NCBI GenBank assembly: GCA_937941715.1
Contig: CALDGX010000065.1
Coordinates: 1 to 59,048, forward strand
Length of the DNA: 59,048 nucleotides
Direction of reading: 5' to 3'
Source of the DNA: an uncultured Chloracidobacterium sp.
GTDB taxonomy: Bacteria; Acidobacteriota; Blastocatellia; Pyrinomonadales; Pyrinomonadaceae
Positions 43,741 through 52,162 of this stretch are shown here, in pieces (position 1 is the first letter of the stretch; the number at the start of each line of letters is the position of its first letter). The notes below the pieces were generated by a model. The model made no database searches, had not been told where the DNA came from, and saw nothing but the letters and a program-made list of their open reading frames with translations. The translations under genes and the position numbers were made by a program.

Positions 43741-44354
43741 TAATGGCCGCTGATCCCGGCCATGATCATTTCCGCGGATGCAATGTCCTCGGGCGTATTC
43801 AGATTGAAAAAGAAATTTTCCGCATTTGGCAGATGAGCGTACTCGTCAAAATCCACCCATCGTGTTTCAACCGCCAGCAGCATACCTCGCAAACTGAGGT
43901 CGTCGCTTTCCAGAGCGCGCCGGCAGGCTTCTACACATGGCCTGACCCGGTAAAGCCCGCAAAGCGGCTGAGCCGATCCTGAACGATCGCGAGTGATCAC
44001 CGCGTCATCGTCGAGGTTTCGCCGCGAGGACAGTGCCTCAAACAGGCCGCGGGTCAAAAACGGCATATCGCACGCGGCGACCGCTATCCAGTCGCTGCTT
44101 GCGTGGGCCAGTGCCGAATACAGGCCCGACAACGAACTGCGCGGGCTTCCCGGACGGGCAAGATCAGGAACACGTTTCAGGCCGGCGATCTCACCGCTCC
44201 CGCCCGCAACAAAGATCTCGCCGGCTACCCCCGAAAGTGCATCGGCGATACGCTCGATCACGGCCACGCCCCCAAGTGTCAAAGCGGCCTTATCAAAGCC
44301 CATTCGGCTGGAGTTGCCGCCCGCTAGGATGAATGCATCGAAAGACCTGTTCAT
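43740..44354 (-). CDS. mobA: Molybdenum cofactor guanylyltransferase
   Basis: Attaches GMP to molybdopterin to form the bis-MGD cofactor needed by formate dehydrogenase. The 204 residues have the nucleotidyltransferase start FILAGGNSSRMGFDKAAL, VPDLARPGSPRSSLSGLYSAL, AVAACDMPFL and FFNLNTPEDIA, all typical of MobA. Start ATG 44354; a TTG 12 bases upstream is unlikely. It heads the minus-strand block containing the molybdenum enzyme, and shares a divergent control region with the Ric gene. Confidence 0.94.
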   Translation of the reverse strand: MNRSFDAFILAGGNSSRMGFDKAALTLGGVAVIERIADALSGVAGEIFVAGGSGEIAGLKRVPDLARPGSPRSSLSGLYSALAHASSDWIAVAACDMPFLTRGLFEALSSRRNLDDDAVITRDRSGSAQPLCGLYRVRPCVEACRRALESDDLSLRGMLLAVETRWVDFDEYAHLPNAENFFFNLNTPEDIASAEMIMAGISGH

Positions 44355-44397
44355 TTTATCGAGCAAAATGCCGCGTCCGGGAGACTATTTTCGTCCT

Positions 44398-44413
44398 TAT
44401 GATCTAAATCATA
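44398..44413 (+). promoter_or_regulatory. FNR/CRP-type palindrome between mobA and ric
   Basis: TATGATCTAAATCATA is a perfect palindrome containing the FNR core TGAT-N4-ATCA (consensus TTGAT-N4-ATCAA, outer bases differ). It stands 59 bases before the Ric ATG and 43 before the divergent mobA ATG, so it could control either or both. Ric genes are commonly under nitric-oxide or oxygen regulators of this family, which supports the site. Confidence 0.55.
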
Positions 44414-44472
44414 TTTTTTCGCCGGAGAATAAACAAACATAGTTTCGTCACAAGATCTTTTTTGGAGGGACC

Positions 44473-45204
44473 ATGCAAAATATCACGACCCGAACTATTC
44501 GCGAGATCGCTATCGAATCACCGGCAGCAACAAGGATCTTTGAGTCGCATCACATCGACTATTGCTGCGGCGGCCGAGTAAATTTCATAGATGCCTGTCA
44601 AAAAGCCGGGGTCGACCCGAACATCGTCCAGCGTGACCTTGAGGCACTGCTCGATGCCGACACTCGCGGCGAAACGGACCACGCGGCCAGGACGCTTTCC
44701 GGGCTGATCGACGATATTTTAGACACGCATCATCGATTTACCTATAACGAGCTTGACCGTTTGCAGCCGCTGATGGACAAGGTCAACCGGGTTCACGGCG
44801 ACACACATCCCGAGCTTGCTCAGATGTCCGACCTACTCGATGCCATGCGAAACGACCTTTTGCCGCATATGTTCAAGGAGGAACAGGTCCTGTTCCCTTA
44901 CATCAAGGATCTGGAGTCCGCGAAACTCAACGGCATGACGCCGCGCTACCCGCCGTTCGGGACCGTTCAGCATCCGATCAGGATGATGATGGGCGAGCAT
45001 GACGCGGTCGGCGACATGTTAAAAGAGATGCGGTCATTATCAGGTGACTTTGCCGTGCCTGAAGGTGCATGCCCGAGTTATCAGGGGCTCCTCACGCGGC
45101 TTGAAGAACTCGAACGCGACCTGCATCAACACATCCATCTGGAAAATAACGTCTTGTTCCCGCGTGCGGCCGAGATGGAGGCGACCGCCTTTCGATCTCA
45201 CTGA
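44473..45204 (+). CDS. ric: Iron-sulfur cluster repair di-iron protein (Ric/ScdA/YtfE)
   Basis: A 243-residue hemerythrin-like protein that repairs Fe-S clusters damaged by nitric oxide or oxidants. The N-terminal ScdA domain reads TTRTIREIAIESPAATRIFE with HHIDYCCGG (paired Cys). The hemerythrin-like domain carries the di-iron ligands in LDTHHRFTYNEL, VHGDTHPEL, HMFKEEQVLFPY, MMGEHDAVG and HQHIHLENNVLFPRA. GGAGGG sits 3-4 bases before the ATG. An FNR-like palindrome lies upstream and the YwiC-like gene follows, pointing to a nitrosative or low-oxygen response. Confidence 0.95.
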   Translation: MQNITTRTIREIAIESPAATRIFESHHIDYCCGGRVNFIDACQKAGVDPNIVQRDLEALLDADTRGETDHAARTLSGLIDDILDTHHRFTYNELDRLQPLMDKVNRVHGDTHPELAQMSDLLDAMRNDLLPHMFKEEQVLFPYIKDLESAKLNGMTPRYPPFGTVQHPIRMMMGEHDAVGDMLKEMRSLSGDFAVPEGACPSYQGLLTRLEELERDLHQHIHLENNVLFPRAAEMEATAFRSH

Positions 45205-45224
45205 GATTCGATTATTCTTGACAG

Positions 45225-46040
45225 ATGCCCGACAGTTCGGCGTTCCGCCCACATATAAGGATCAATCGCAAACAGATCGCGTTGCCGTCGGAACATGGAT
45301 CATGGGGCTTCTTATTCGAGCCGATCGTCGCGTCGCTGGCGATCGGCTTTTCATTGCCCGGAGCGATGATCGCCATCATGACGATAGGCGGCTTTCTTGC
45401 CCGCCAGCCCTTAAAGGTCCTGATCATTGACCGCACCGGTCAGCGAAACGCTGAGCGGGCCCGTGTCGCTGTCGGCTTTATCACGGTATTTGCGGCGATC
45501 GCTCTGATCGGCTTCGCGGGAGCGGCCCTAACGGGCGGTCTCCTGCCATTTGTTCCGTTTTTCATCGTGCTGCCGATGGCGTGCGTTCAGATATACTTCG
45601 ACGGTTCGCGAAATAGCCGCGGACTGCTGCCCGAGATATTTGGGGCGGTCACGATCTCGTCCTCAGCCGCCGCGATATTGTTGGCCGCGGGGTTCGGCTG
45701 GCCGCCGGCCGTTGCACTGTGGCTGGTGATGATCTCGAGATTGATCCCATCGATCATATACGTCAGAAACCGGCTCAAATTGGAAAAAGGTAAGAGCTTT
45801 TCACTTACGGCTATCATCGTGACCAATGCCGCAGCGGTCATCGCCGCCGGTGTTTTAGCGTATAATGGTCTCGCGTCAGTTCTGGTTCTGGCGATGATGA
45901 TCTTGCTGCTGGTTCGGGCCGTGGTCGGAGTGTCGCCGAACCGCAGAAAGCTGAAGGCGATGAAGATAGGGATCCTCGAAGTGGTTTACGGCACGTTGAC
46001 CGTTGCCGCGATAATTGCCGGATACTATGCCGGGATCTGA
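45225..46040 (+). CDS. YwiC-like integral membrane protein
   Basis: A 271-residue membrane protein with about seven to eight hydrophobic segments. The YwiC-family start RKQIALPSEHGSWGFLFEPI is followed by FLARQPLKVL and a cytoplasmic RTGQRNAERAR loop. The family is unnamed functionally, but in Bacillus ywiC sits in the narK-fnr-nar region linked to anaerobic nitrate respiration. It starts 20 bases after ric, so the two are probably one operon. The ric-ywiC pairing matches that theme. Confidence 0.88.
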   Translation: MPDSSAFRPHIRINRKQIALPSEHGSWGFLFEPIVASLAIGFSLPGAMIAIMTIGGFLARQPLKVLIIDRTGQRNAERARVAVGFITVFAAIALIGFAGAALTGGLLPFVPFFIVLPMACVQIYFDGSRNSRGLLPEIFGAVTISSSAAAILLAAGFGWPPAVALWLVMISRLIPSIIYVRNRLKLEKGKSFSLTAIIVTNAAAVIAAGVLAYNGLASVLVLAMMILLLVRAVVGVSPNRRKLKAMKIGILEVVYGTLTVAAIIAGYYAGI

Positions 46041-46084
46041 ACCGTTAGGCGGTTTCATCGGCCGGCGTTCTTAGTTTTCAAGTT

Positions 46085-47458
46085 ATGCATAACGTTGATA
46101 TTGACCTCGTCGAGATGTCTCTCGACGTCATCAAGTTTGCGATCGGCCGCATTTCCGATACCGATCCGCAGCTCGGGTTTCCAAAGACCGCTGCCGAATT
46201 GAGATCGCTCGTCGGCGAAACGATCACACCTGCCGGCATCGGCGGCGAGAAGGCGTTCGAAGTTTTTCGCGAGGTCCTGATCAAGGCGAGCATCCCCATC
46301 GACCATCCGCGGCATTTGGCTTTTGTTCCCGCGTCACCGACCCGTTCAGCCGTGTTGTTCGACCTGGTGACCTCGGCCGCGAGCGTGCATGGTGCGTTCT
46401 GGCTCGAAGGGGCCGGCTGTATTTTTGCCGAAAACCAGGCGATGGAGTGGCTCGTCTCGCTTACCGGAATGCCGCCTCCGGCTTTCGGCGTATTCACGAG
46501 CGGCGGAACCGAGGCAAATCTCTCGGCGATGGTTGCTGCCCGCGAATATTGGCGAAGCGTCGATCCGGGAAAGGCGACCTCTCGCGGCATCGTCATTACG
46601 TCTAACGGAGCGCATTCTTCGATCAAGGCGATGGCAAAGGTCATCGACGCCGACGTTCTGATGATAGAAACGGACGACCGCCTCGACGGCGATCGTCTCG
46701 AAAATGCCATCAGCAACATGACCCCGGCGGACCGTGAGCGAATTTTTGCCGTCATCGCGACTGCCGGCACGACCAATTCGGGGATCATCGACGACCTGCA
46801 GAGCATCGCGGACATTTGCGGCAAGCACAAACTGTGGTTTCACGTCGACGCGGCGTACGGCGGTGCCGCGATGGCCGTAAAGTCTGTCCGGCCGCTGTTC
46901 AACGGCATCGAGCGAGCCGACAGCGTCACGATCGACCCGCATAAATGGCTTTTTTCACCTTACGATTGCGGGGCGGTGCTATATCGCGACCCTGCACTCG
47001 CCAAGCGTGCCCATTCACAGGAAGGCTCGTATCTGGATATATTCAGCGACGAGGGCTATCAGGGCTTTAACCCTTCGGACTACCAGATACAGTTGACCCG
47101 CCGCGTTCGCGGGCTGCCGCTCTGGTTTTCGCTAGCGATGCATGGCACCGACCGCTATGAAAAGGCTATCAGCCGCGGCATCGAACTCGCCCGGATCGCC
47201 GGCCGGATGATCGAGGAGGCAGAACATACGGAACTGGTCCGCGAACCAAATCTGTCGTGCGTTCTGTATCGAAGAAAGGGCTGGTCGCCTGAGGATTACC
47301 GTAACTGGACGTTTCGTAACCACAAGGACGGGTTTGCACTAGTCGCTCCGACAAAATGGAGAAATCCGAAAGGCGTCGAAACAGTCTCGCGTTTCTGCTT
47401 TATCAATCCGGACACGACGGAGCAGGACATCGCCGATATTCTTGATTCGATGAAATAA
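46085..47458 (+). CDS. Group II PLP-dependent decarboxylase (aromatic-amino-acid decarboxylase-like)
   Basis: A 457-residue PLP decarboxylase. It shows the substrate-site start HPRHLAFVPASP, FTSGGTEANLSAMVAARE, ATAGTTNSGIIDDL, WFHVDAAYGGAA, the PLP lysine in DPHKWLFSPYDCGAV (Lys287), and GLPLWFSLAMHG. It is closer to aromatic-L-amino-acid/DOPA decarboxylases than to glutamate decarboxylase. The product would be an amine such as tryptamine, tyramine or phenethylamine; the actual substrate is unknown. It converges with ACMSD, 3 bases between stops. Confidence 0.88.
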   Translation: MHNVDIDLVEMSLDVIKFAIGRISDTDPQLGFPKTAAELRSLVGETITPAGIGGEKAFEVFREVLIKASIPIDHPRHLAFVPASPTRSAVLFDLVTSAASVHGAFWLEGAGCIFAENQAMEWLVSLTGMPPPAFGVFTSGGTEANLSAMVAAREYWRSVDPGKATSRGIVITSNGAHSSIKAMAKVIDADVLMIETDDRLDGDRLENAISNMTPADRERIFAVIATAGTTNSGIIDDLQSIADICGKHKLWFHVDAAYGGAAMAVKSVRPLFNGIERADSVTIDPHKWLFSPYDCGAVLYRDPALAKRAHSQEGSYLDIFSDEGYQGFNPSDYQIQLTRRVRGLPLWFSLAMHGTDRYEKAISRGIELARIAGRMIEEAEHTELVREPNLSCVLYRRKGWSPEDYRNWTFRNHKDGFALVAPTKWRNPKGVETVSRFCFINPDTTEQDIADILDSMK

Positions 47459-47461
47459 CTC

Positions 47462-48481
47462 TTATTGAAAGTTGCTCAGCGTGAGCCCGAGCCATTCGAG
47501 TGCGGTGCCGTGAAACATTCTTTCCTTTGCGGTAGTGTCGAACGGCATCGAGTCGATCAGTCTGCCCGGCTCAAGTTCGCCAAGCGGGAAAGGATAATCG
47601 GAGCCGAGAGCGATGCGGCCGCTGCCAGCCAGTTCGACCAGGAATTGAAGCGTCGCCGGGTCGTGCACAAGTGAATCAAAATAGATCCTGTCCAGGTATT
47701 TTCGCGGGCTATACGGGTTGTCGATCGCGCACAGGTCGGGCCGAACGTTAAATCCGTGTTCGATACGGCCGATCGTTGAAGGAAATGCCCCGCCGCCGTG
47801 GGCAAAACAAACCCGCAATTTCGGAAGCCGTTCGAGCGTTCCTGAGAAGATCAACGAACAGACCGCCCGTGAGACCTCCGCCGGCATTCCGACGAGCCAC
47901 GGCAGCCAGTATTTCTGCATATCGGCCTCGCCCGCCATTTCCCACGGATGAACAAAAACAGCCATACCGAGGCGTTCGCACGCAGCAAAAAAGTCAAAAA
48001 AACGCGGCTCGCCGAGGTTGAGTTGATTGACATTGCTGCCGATCTGAACGCCGGCAAGCCCGATCTGACGGCATCGTTCGAGTTCACGTATCGCGAGTTC
48101 GGTATCCTGCATCGGCACCGTCCCGAGGCCGACGAACCGGTCGGGATGTGCCGCGACGGCCGCGGCGATGTGGTCGTTAAGGAATACGGCGATCTCGGCC
48201 GCATCCTTCGGTTCGGCCCAGTATGAGAACATCACCGGTACCGTTGACAGTACCTGCACGCCGACACCGGCCGCGTCCATCTCGGCGATCCGTGTATCGG
48301 CATCCCAACAGTTTGCCTCGATATCCCTAAACTTCTTGCCGTCGTCCCGCACCATATGGGCGCAGCACGGCTGATAGTGATCAAGCGTGATAAATCCGCC
48401 ATAACCAAAACGATCTTTCCAGGACGGAATGTCCCGGGGCAGGATATGTGTGTGAACGTCGATCTTGAGCATCTGCTTCAT
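47462..48481 (-). CDS. 2-amino-3-carboxymuconate-6-semialdehyde decarboxylase (ACMSD)
   Basis: Zinc amidohydrolase that decarboxylates ACMS, diverting the kynurenine route away from quinolinate towards glutaryl-CoA. The 339 residues are strikingly like animal ACMSD: KIDVHTHILP (zinc His10, His12), RFGYGGFITLDHY, NCWDADTRIAEMD, LSTVPVMFSYWA, FVHPWEM, KYWLPWLVGMPAE, VCFAHGGGAFPSTIGRIEHG, RPDLCAIDNP and LGSDYPFPLGELEPG (metal Asp). ATG 48481 or 48472 are both possible. It lies apart from the main kynurenine block but completes its logic with the 3-HAO gene at 55474. Confidence 0.97.
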   Translation of the reverse strand: MKQMLKIDVHTHILPRDIPSWKDRFGYGGFITLDHYQPCCAHMVRDDGKKFRDIEANCWDADTRIAEMDAAGVGVQVLSTVPVMFSYWAEPKDAAEIAVFLNDHIAAAVAAHPDRFVGLGTVPMQDTELAIRELERCRQIGLAGVQIGSNVNQLNLGEPRFFDFFAACERLGMAVFVHPWEMAGEADMQKYWLPWLVGMPAEVSRAVCSLIFSGTLERLPKLRVCFAHGGGAFPSTIGRIEHGFNVRPDLCAIDNPYSPRKYLDRIYFDSLVHDPATLQFLVELAGSGRIALGSDYPFPLGELEPGRLIDSMPFDTTAKERMFHGTALEWLGLTLSNFQ

Positions 48482-48581
48482 TTTACAGATAGTCCGCGAT
48501 CTCGCGAAAATACACAACAGAAAAGACTCGAATCAGCCGGGCCACTCCGAGTCACTTTCCTGATCGGGTCTACCACGATTT

Positions 48582-51500
48582 TCAAGGCCGATCATCATTC
48601 TCCGGAGTCGGCGGTCGCTGGCTGCCGCCGCCGAAGGAGGGTGGTTGAATGTATGGGATCTTCGCCTCCAACATCAACGCATTTAGTGCCGCCAGATCCA
48701 CCGATACAAGTCTGCGGACTTCCTCGACAGCCGGACGGACCTTATTCGACAATATTTCGATTTGACTGATCTCCCAGGATGTCGGGGCAGCTGAAGCACC
48801 CTCGATCGCAAAAATAAGCTGAGCGACGCGTTGATTCAACGGAGTCGGCAACTCGATCAGCGGCGGACCGGCCTGGCTAATGTTACTCACCAGCGACGGC
48901 GGCGTCCCCCAATTCACATAAGCCGTGTCGATCTTTTTGAGCAGTTCTTCGGCAGCTTTCTTTACGTTTTCAGGCGGCTGCGGAGTTCCAGGCCGTTTCC
49001 ATGCTTCGATCGCATTGTTGACGTTTGTACGAAGGGCGACGATTGAGGCCTGGGCCAGGCCAGACTGAATTACAAGCGGCTGGAGTTTGTTGATGGCCGC
49101 TCGCTTTTTGGCACGATCCTCGGCAGTGAACACGATGCGCGGATCATCGACGACCTTAACCGTCTTCGACATCTCTTTGTTGCCAAGTTTGACCTTGACG
49201 GTGTAATCACCGGGATCGACCCTAAACCCGAGCCGACTAAGCCCCCCAAAAAAACCGCCGCCGCCGGCCGCGCCACCACCACTCGGCGGAAATTGAGGGC
49301 CGGACGGACGCGAACGCAGATCCCAAACGTATCGATTTACGCCTTTGTTCACGACACAAGGCTGAGGCTCTCCGCCTCCAGATCCAAATCCGCCGCCGCC
49401 CGCAGTTTGGGCCTGCGGGGTTGGCGTGGGCTGTGCTCGCGAACAGTTCACGGTTGTCACTGCCTGTCCGGCCGCATCTTGAATCGTGATCACGACGGTC
49501 TCTTTTTCCCCGAGCGGCTCTTTGAGATAAAAGTTGATCAGAGCCCCATTCGGCGGATTTTGACCATAGAACGCCTTGTCAGAAGTGAGCGCTTTGTTGT
49601 TCCAGGTGCGGTACATCACCGCCGTCCGTAGATCGAAAAGGTGAATGCTGCTGCTCATAACCGCATCGTTCAACTGCTGTAATGGCGTGATGTCGTCCAT
49701 TACCCAGACCGACCGCCCATGGGTTCCGAGTATCAAGTCGTTTTCGCGCGGATGAATCAAGATGTCGTCAATTGGAACAGTCGGCAGATTGAGTCTTAAT
49801 TGGGTCCAATTTGCGCCGCGGTCGACCGACGCAAACAAACCGAATTCGGTGCCGACAAACAACAGATTCGGATTGCGAGGATGTTCGCGGATAACGCTTA
49901 CGACGCCGTTGTTCTGGGGCAGATTTGATGCGATCGACTTCCACGTTTCGCCGAAATCCGTCGTCATATAGACGTAGATCTTAAAGTCGCCCATTCTGTG
50001 ACCGTCAAATGTCACGTAAGCCGTGGCCTCGTTTTCGCGCGATGCAACGACCCGGCTGACGTAAGTCCCTTTTGGCACGCCCGGCACCTTGTCGATGACG
50101 TTCTTCCACGTCTGACCGTCGCGTGTAACCTGCAGATTACCGTCGTCGGTGCCGCCCCATAGCACATTGCGGTTAACCGGCGACTCAGAAATCGTCGTTA
50201 TCGTCGGATATTGTTGCACGCCGTCGTGTCGCGAGCGGGTGTTTTTATCAGGTACCTTGCCCATGATCGCAAGAGTGTTTCGATCGACGTTTGTCGTCAG
50301 ATCGGGGCTGATCTTTGCCCAGCTGTCACCGCGATCAGTTGATTTGAAAACAAAATTACCGGCGTAGTAGATCGTCTTCGAATCAAAGGCGGAGATCAAG
50401 ATCGGCGAGTTCCACTGAAAGCGATAAAACTTTTCGCCTTCTTCTTCACGCGGCCTAATACCCTTGCTTTCACCGCTCAATGTGTTGCGACGCAATAAGT
50501 TGCCGTCCTGCGACTCCGCGTAAACTATGTTCGGATCGACAGGGTCCGGCTGTGCGTAAAAGCCGTCGCCGCCGCCGATCGTGTACCAGTCGTCGTTTGA
50601 AATGCCGCGCGGATTCATCGAAAACGACGGCCCGCACCAGGTGTTATTGTCCTGAAGGCCGCCGCAGATCTTATACGGCCAACTATTGTCCGCGCCGACT
50701 TCGTAAAACTGCCCGAGCGGAACCGTGTTGGAATAGTCCCACGTACGGCCGCGGTCGTACGTAACGTTGATGCCGCCGTCGCCACCGATGATCAAGTGAT
50801 TCGAATCTTTTGGATCGATCCAAATTCCGTGAATGTCGGAGTGCGGTGCGCGTGCGAAATTGCCCGACCATGTTCGTCCGCCGTCCTCGGAATACTGCAT
50901 TGTTACGCCTGCGAGCCACAAACGCTGGTCGTTATTCGGATCGACGCGCAACTTCGAAAAGTACATCGGACGAGGAACCGAGCCGATCTCGGCGACACGC
51001 GTCCAAGTTTCACCCTTGTCGTTTGAGCGGAATACGCCACCGTTTGCATGTTCGATAGTGACGTAGACGATGTTGGTGTCGCGAGGATAAACTGAGATCG
51101 AGATTCGACCCGTTTCCAGCAAGGTCTCAGGACGCGGTGTTGGAGCGTTCTGGGTGTCATACGGCATTCCTTTTGTGACCTTGGTCCAAGTTTCGCCGCC
51201 GTCATTCGATCTATAAAGCGCACTGTGCTCTCCGCTGCCGTTAAAGCCGAACACGGCTCGTCGGCGCTGGTACATTGCGGCATAAAGGATGTTTGGGCTC
51301 TCATTATCAATAGCGAGTTCCGTCGCACCCGTGTCGTCGTTTACTTTCAAAACGTGTTGCCAGGTTTTACCGCCGTCTGTGGTTTTAAAAACGCCGCGTT
51401 CGCCGCCCGGCGCCCACAGGTTGCCGAGCGCGGCGACGTAAACGACGTCGGGATTTTGCGGATGGATCACAATACGCGGTATTGCAAACGAATTTGGCAA

Positions 51501-51992
51501 GCCCATGTTCTTCCAGGTCTTGCCATCATCCATCGACTTATAAACGCCGTTGCCCCACGACGAACTTTGACGATTATTCGCTTCGCCGGTACCGGCCCAC
51601 ACGATCGACGGATTAGACGGCGAGATCGCAACATCGCCGATGCTCGATACCGTTTCTTTATCAAAAATCGTTTTCCAAGAAGTGCCGCCGTTAACCGATT
51701 TGACGATGCCGCCGGATGCGGTCGCAGCGTAAACGATACGGGCGTCATTCGGGGAAGCTTCGATATCGTTCACGCGACCGCCCATCACAGCCGGCCCGAT
51801 CTCGCGAAATTTCAACGCCGAGATCGCGTCCACAATCGTCATCGCCGGTGTCGGCGTCGGCACCGGTGCGGTAGTTGAAGTTTTAGAGTCCTTCGGAGGT
51901 TTTGGTGTCGGCTTCAACTTTGGCTGACCAGAAACAACCGTAACTGTCAGCCACGTGAGAACAATAGAAAAGAGCACGTATGATTTCTTCAT
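48582..51992 (-). CDS. Secreted VPS10/sortilin-type BNR beta-propeller protein (second copy)
   Basis: A 1136-residue paralogue of the protein at 6502. The ATG at 51992 gives a signal peptide (YVLFSIVLTWLTVTVVSGQ), then a Pro/Thr linker (PKPPKDSKTSTTAPVPTPTP). The propeller has many Asp boxes (SVNGGTSWK, SMDDGKTWKN, TTDGGKTWQH, SNDGGETWTK, SNDKGETWTR, STDRGDSWAK). The sequence VGTEFGLFASVDRGANWTQL and the HGRSVWVMDDITPLQ segment are shared almost word for word with the first copy. A Gly-rich stretch (about 845-870 and 893-910) and a helical C-terminus follow. The function is unknown; extracellular carbohydrate or peptide binding is a family guess. Adjacent DNA is more AT-rich than the rest of the window. 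Confidence 0.9.
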   Translation of the reverse strand: MKKSYVLFSIVLTWLTVTVVSGQPKLKPTPKPPKDSKTSTTAPVPTPTPAMTIVDAISALKFREIGPAVMGGRVNDIEASPNDARIVYAATASGGIVKSVNGGTSWKTIFDKETVSSIGDVAISPSNPSIVWAGTGEANNRQSSSWGNGVYKSMDDGKTWKNMGLPNSFAIPRIVIHPQNPDVVYVAALGNLWAPGGERGVFKTTDGGKTWQHVLKVNDDTGATELAIDNESPNILYAAMYQRRRAVFGFNGSGEHSALYRSNDGGETWTKVTKGMPYDTQNAPTPRPETLLETGRISISVYPRDTNIVYVTIEHANGGVFRSNDKGETWTRVAEIGSVPRPMYFSKLRVDPNNDQRLWLAGVTMQYSEDGGRTWSGNFARAPHSDIHGIWIDPKDSNHLIIGGDGGINVTYDRGRTWDYSNTVPLGQFYEVGADNSWPYKICGGLQDNNTWCGPSFSMNPRGISNDDWYTIGGGDGFYAQPDPVDPNIVYAESQDGNLLRRNTLSGESKGIRPREEEGEKFYRFQWNSPILISAFDSKTIYYAGNFVFKSTDRGDSWAKISPDLTTNVDRNTLAIMGKVPDKNTRSRHDGVQQYPTITTISESPVNRNVLWGGTDDGNLQVTRDGQTWKNVIDKVPGVPKGTYVSRVVASRENEATAYVTFDGHRMGDFKIYVYMTTDFGETWKSIASNLPQNNGVVSVIREHPRNPNLLFVGTEFGLFASVDRGANWTQLRLNLPTVPIDDILIHPRENDLILGTHGRSVWVMDDITPLQQLNDAVMSSSIHLFDLRTAVMYRTWNNKALTSDKAFYGQNPPNGALINFYLKEPLGEKETVVITIQDAAGQAVTTVNCSRAQPTPTPQAQTAGGGGFGSGGGEPQPCVVNKGVNRYVWDLRSRPSGPQFPPSGGGAAGGGGFFGGLSRLGFRVDPGDYTVKVKLGNKEMSKTVKVVDDPRIVFTAEDRAKKRAAINKLQPLVIQSGLAQASIVALRTNVNNAIEAWKRPGTPQPPENVKKAAEELLKKIDTAYVNWGTPPSLVSNISQAGPPLIELPTPLNQRVAQLIFAIEGASAAPTSWEISQIEILSNKVRPAVEEVRRLVSVDLAALNALMLEAKIPYIQPPSFGGGSQRPPTPENDDRP

Positions 51993-52053
51993 CTTCAACA
52001 AAACCTCGAATTGATAGGTGTGACCCGGATCTTACAAAAACAAATCTGTCTTG

Positions 52054-52081
52054 AATTTAGACCAATGTAAGGTAGTTGCAA
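52054..52081 (-). promoter_or_regulatory. Possible sigma-70 promoter for the VPS10 gene
   Basis: On the minus strand TTGCAA (52076-52081) and TAAATT (52054-52059) are 16 bases apart, about 60 bases before the ATG at 51992, in an AT-rich gap. Both hexamers are imperfect, so this is tentative. Confidence 0.25.
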
Positions 52082-52162
52082 ACGATTATCAATCTCGCAA
52101 ACAAGAGTAATCTCTCGGATTACAAAAATTTACATAGTGCAGTGAGCAATTATCTGTCAGGG

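Noticed and set aside
48500..48530. Sequence 'cgcgaaaatacacaacagaaaag' resembling the ends of the GxxExxY cassette
   Set aside because: Only a loose match over a short A-rich stretch and no inverted partner nearby; could be a remnant, but not supportable.
52107..52123. Small inverted repeat GTAATC-TCTCG-GATTAC
   Set aside because: Six-base arms and no T-tract; too weak to call as operator or terminator.
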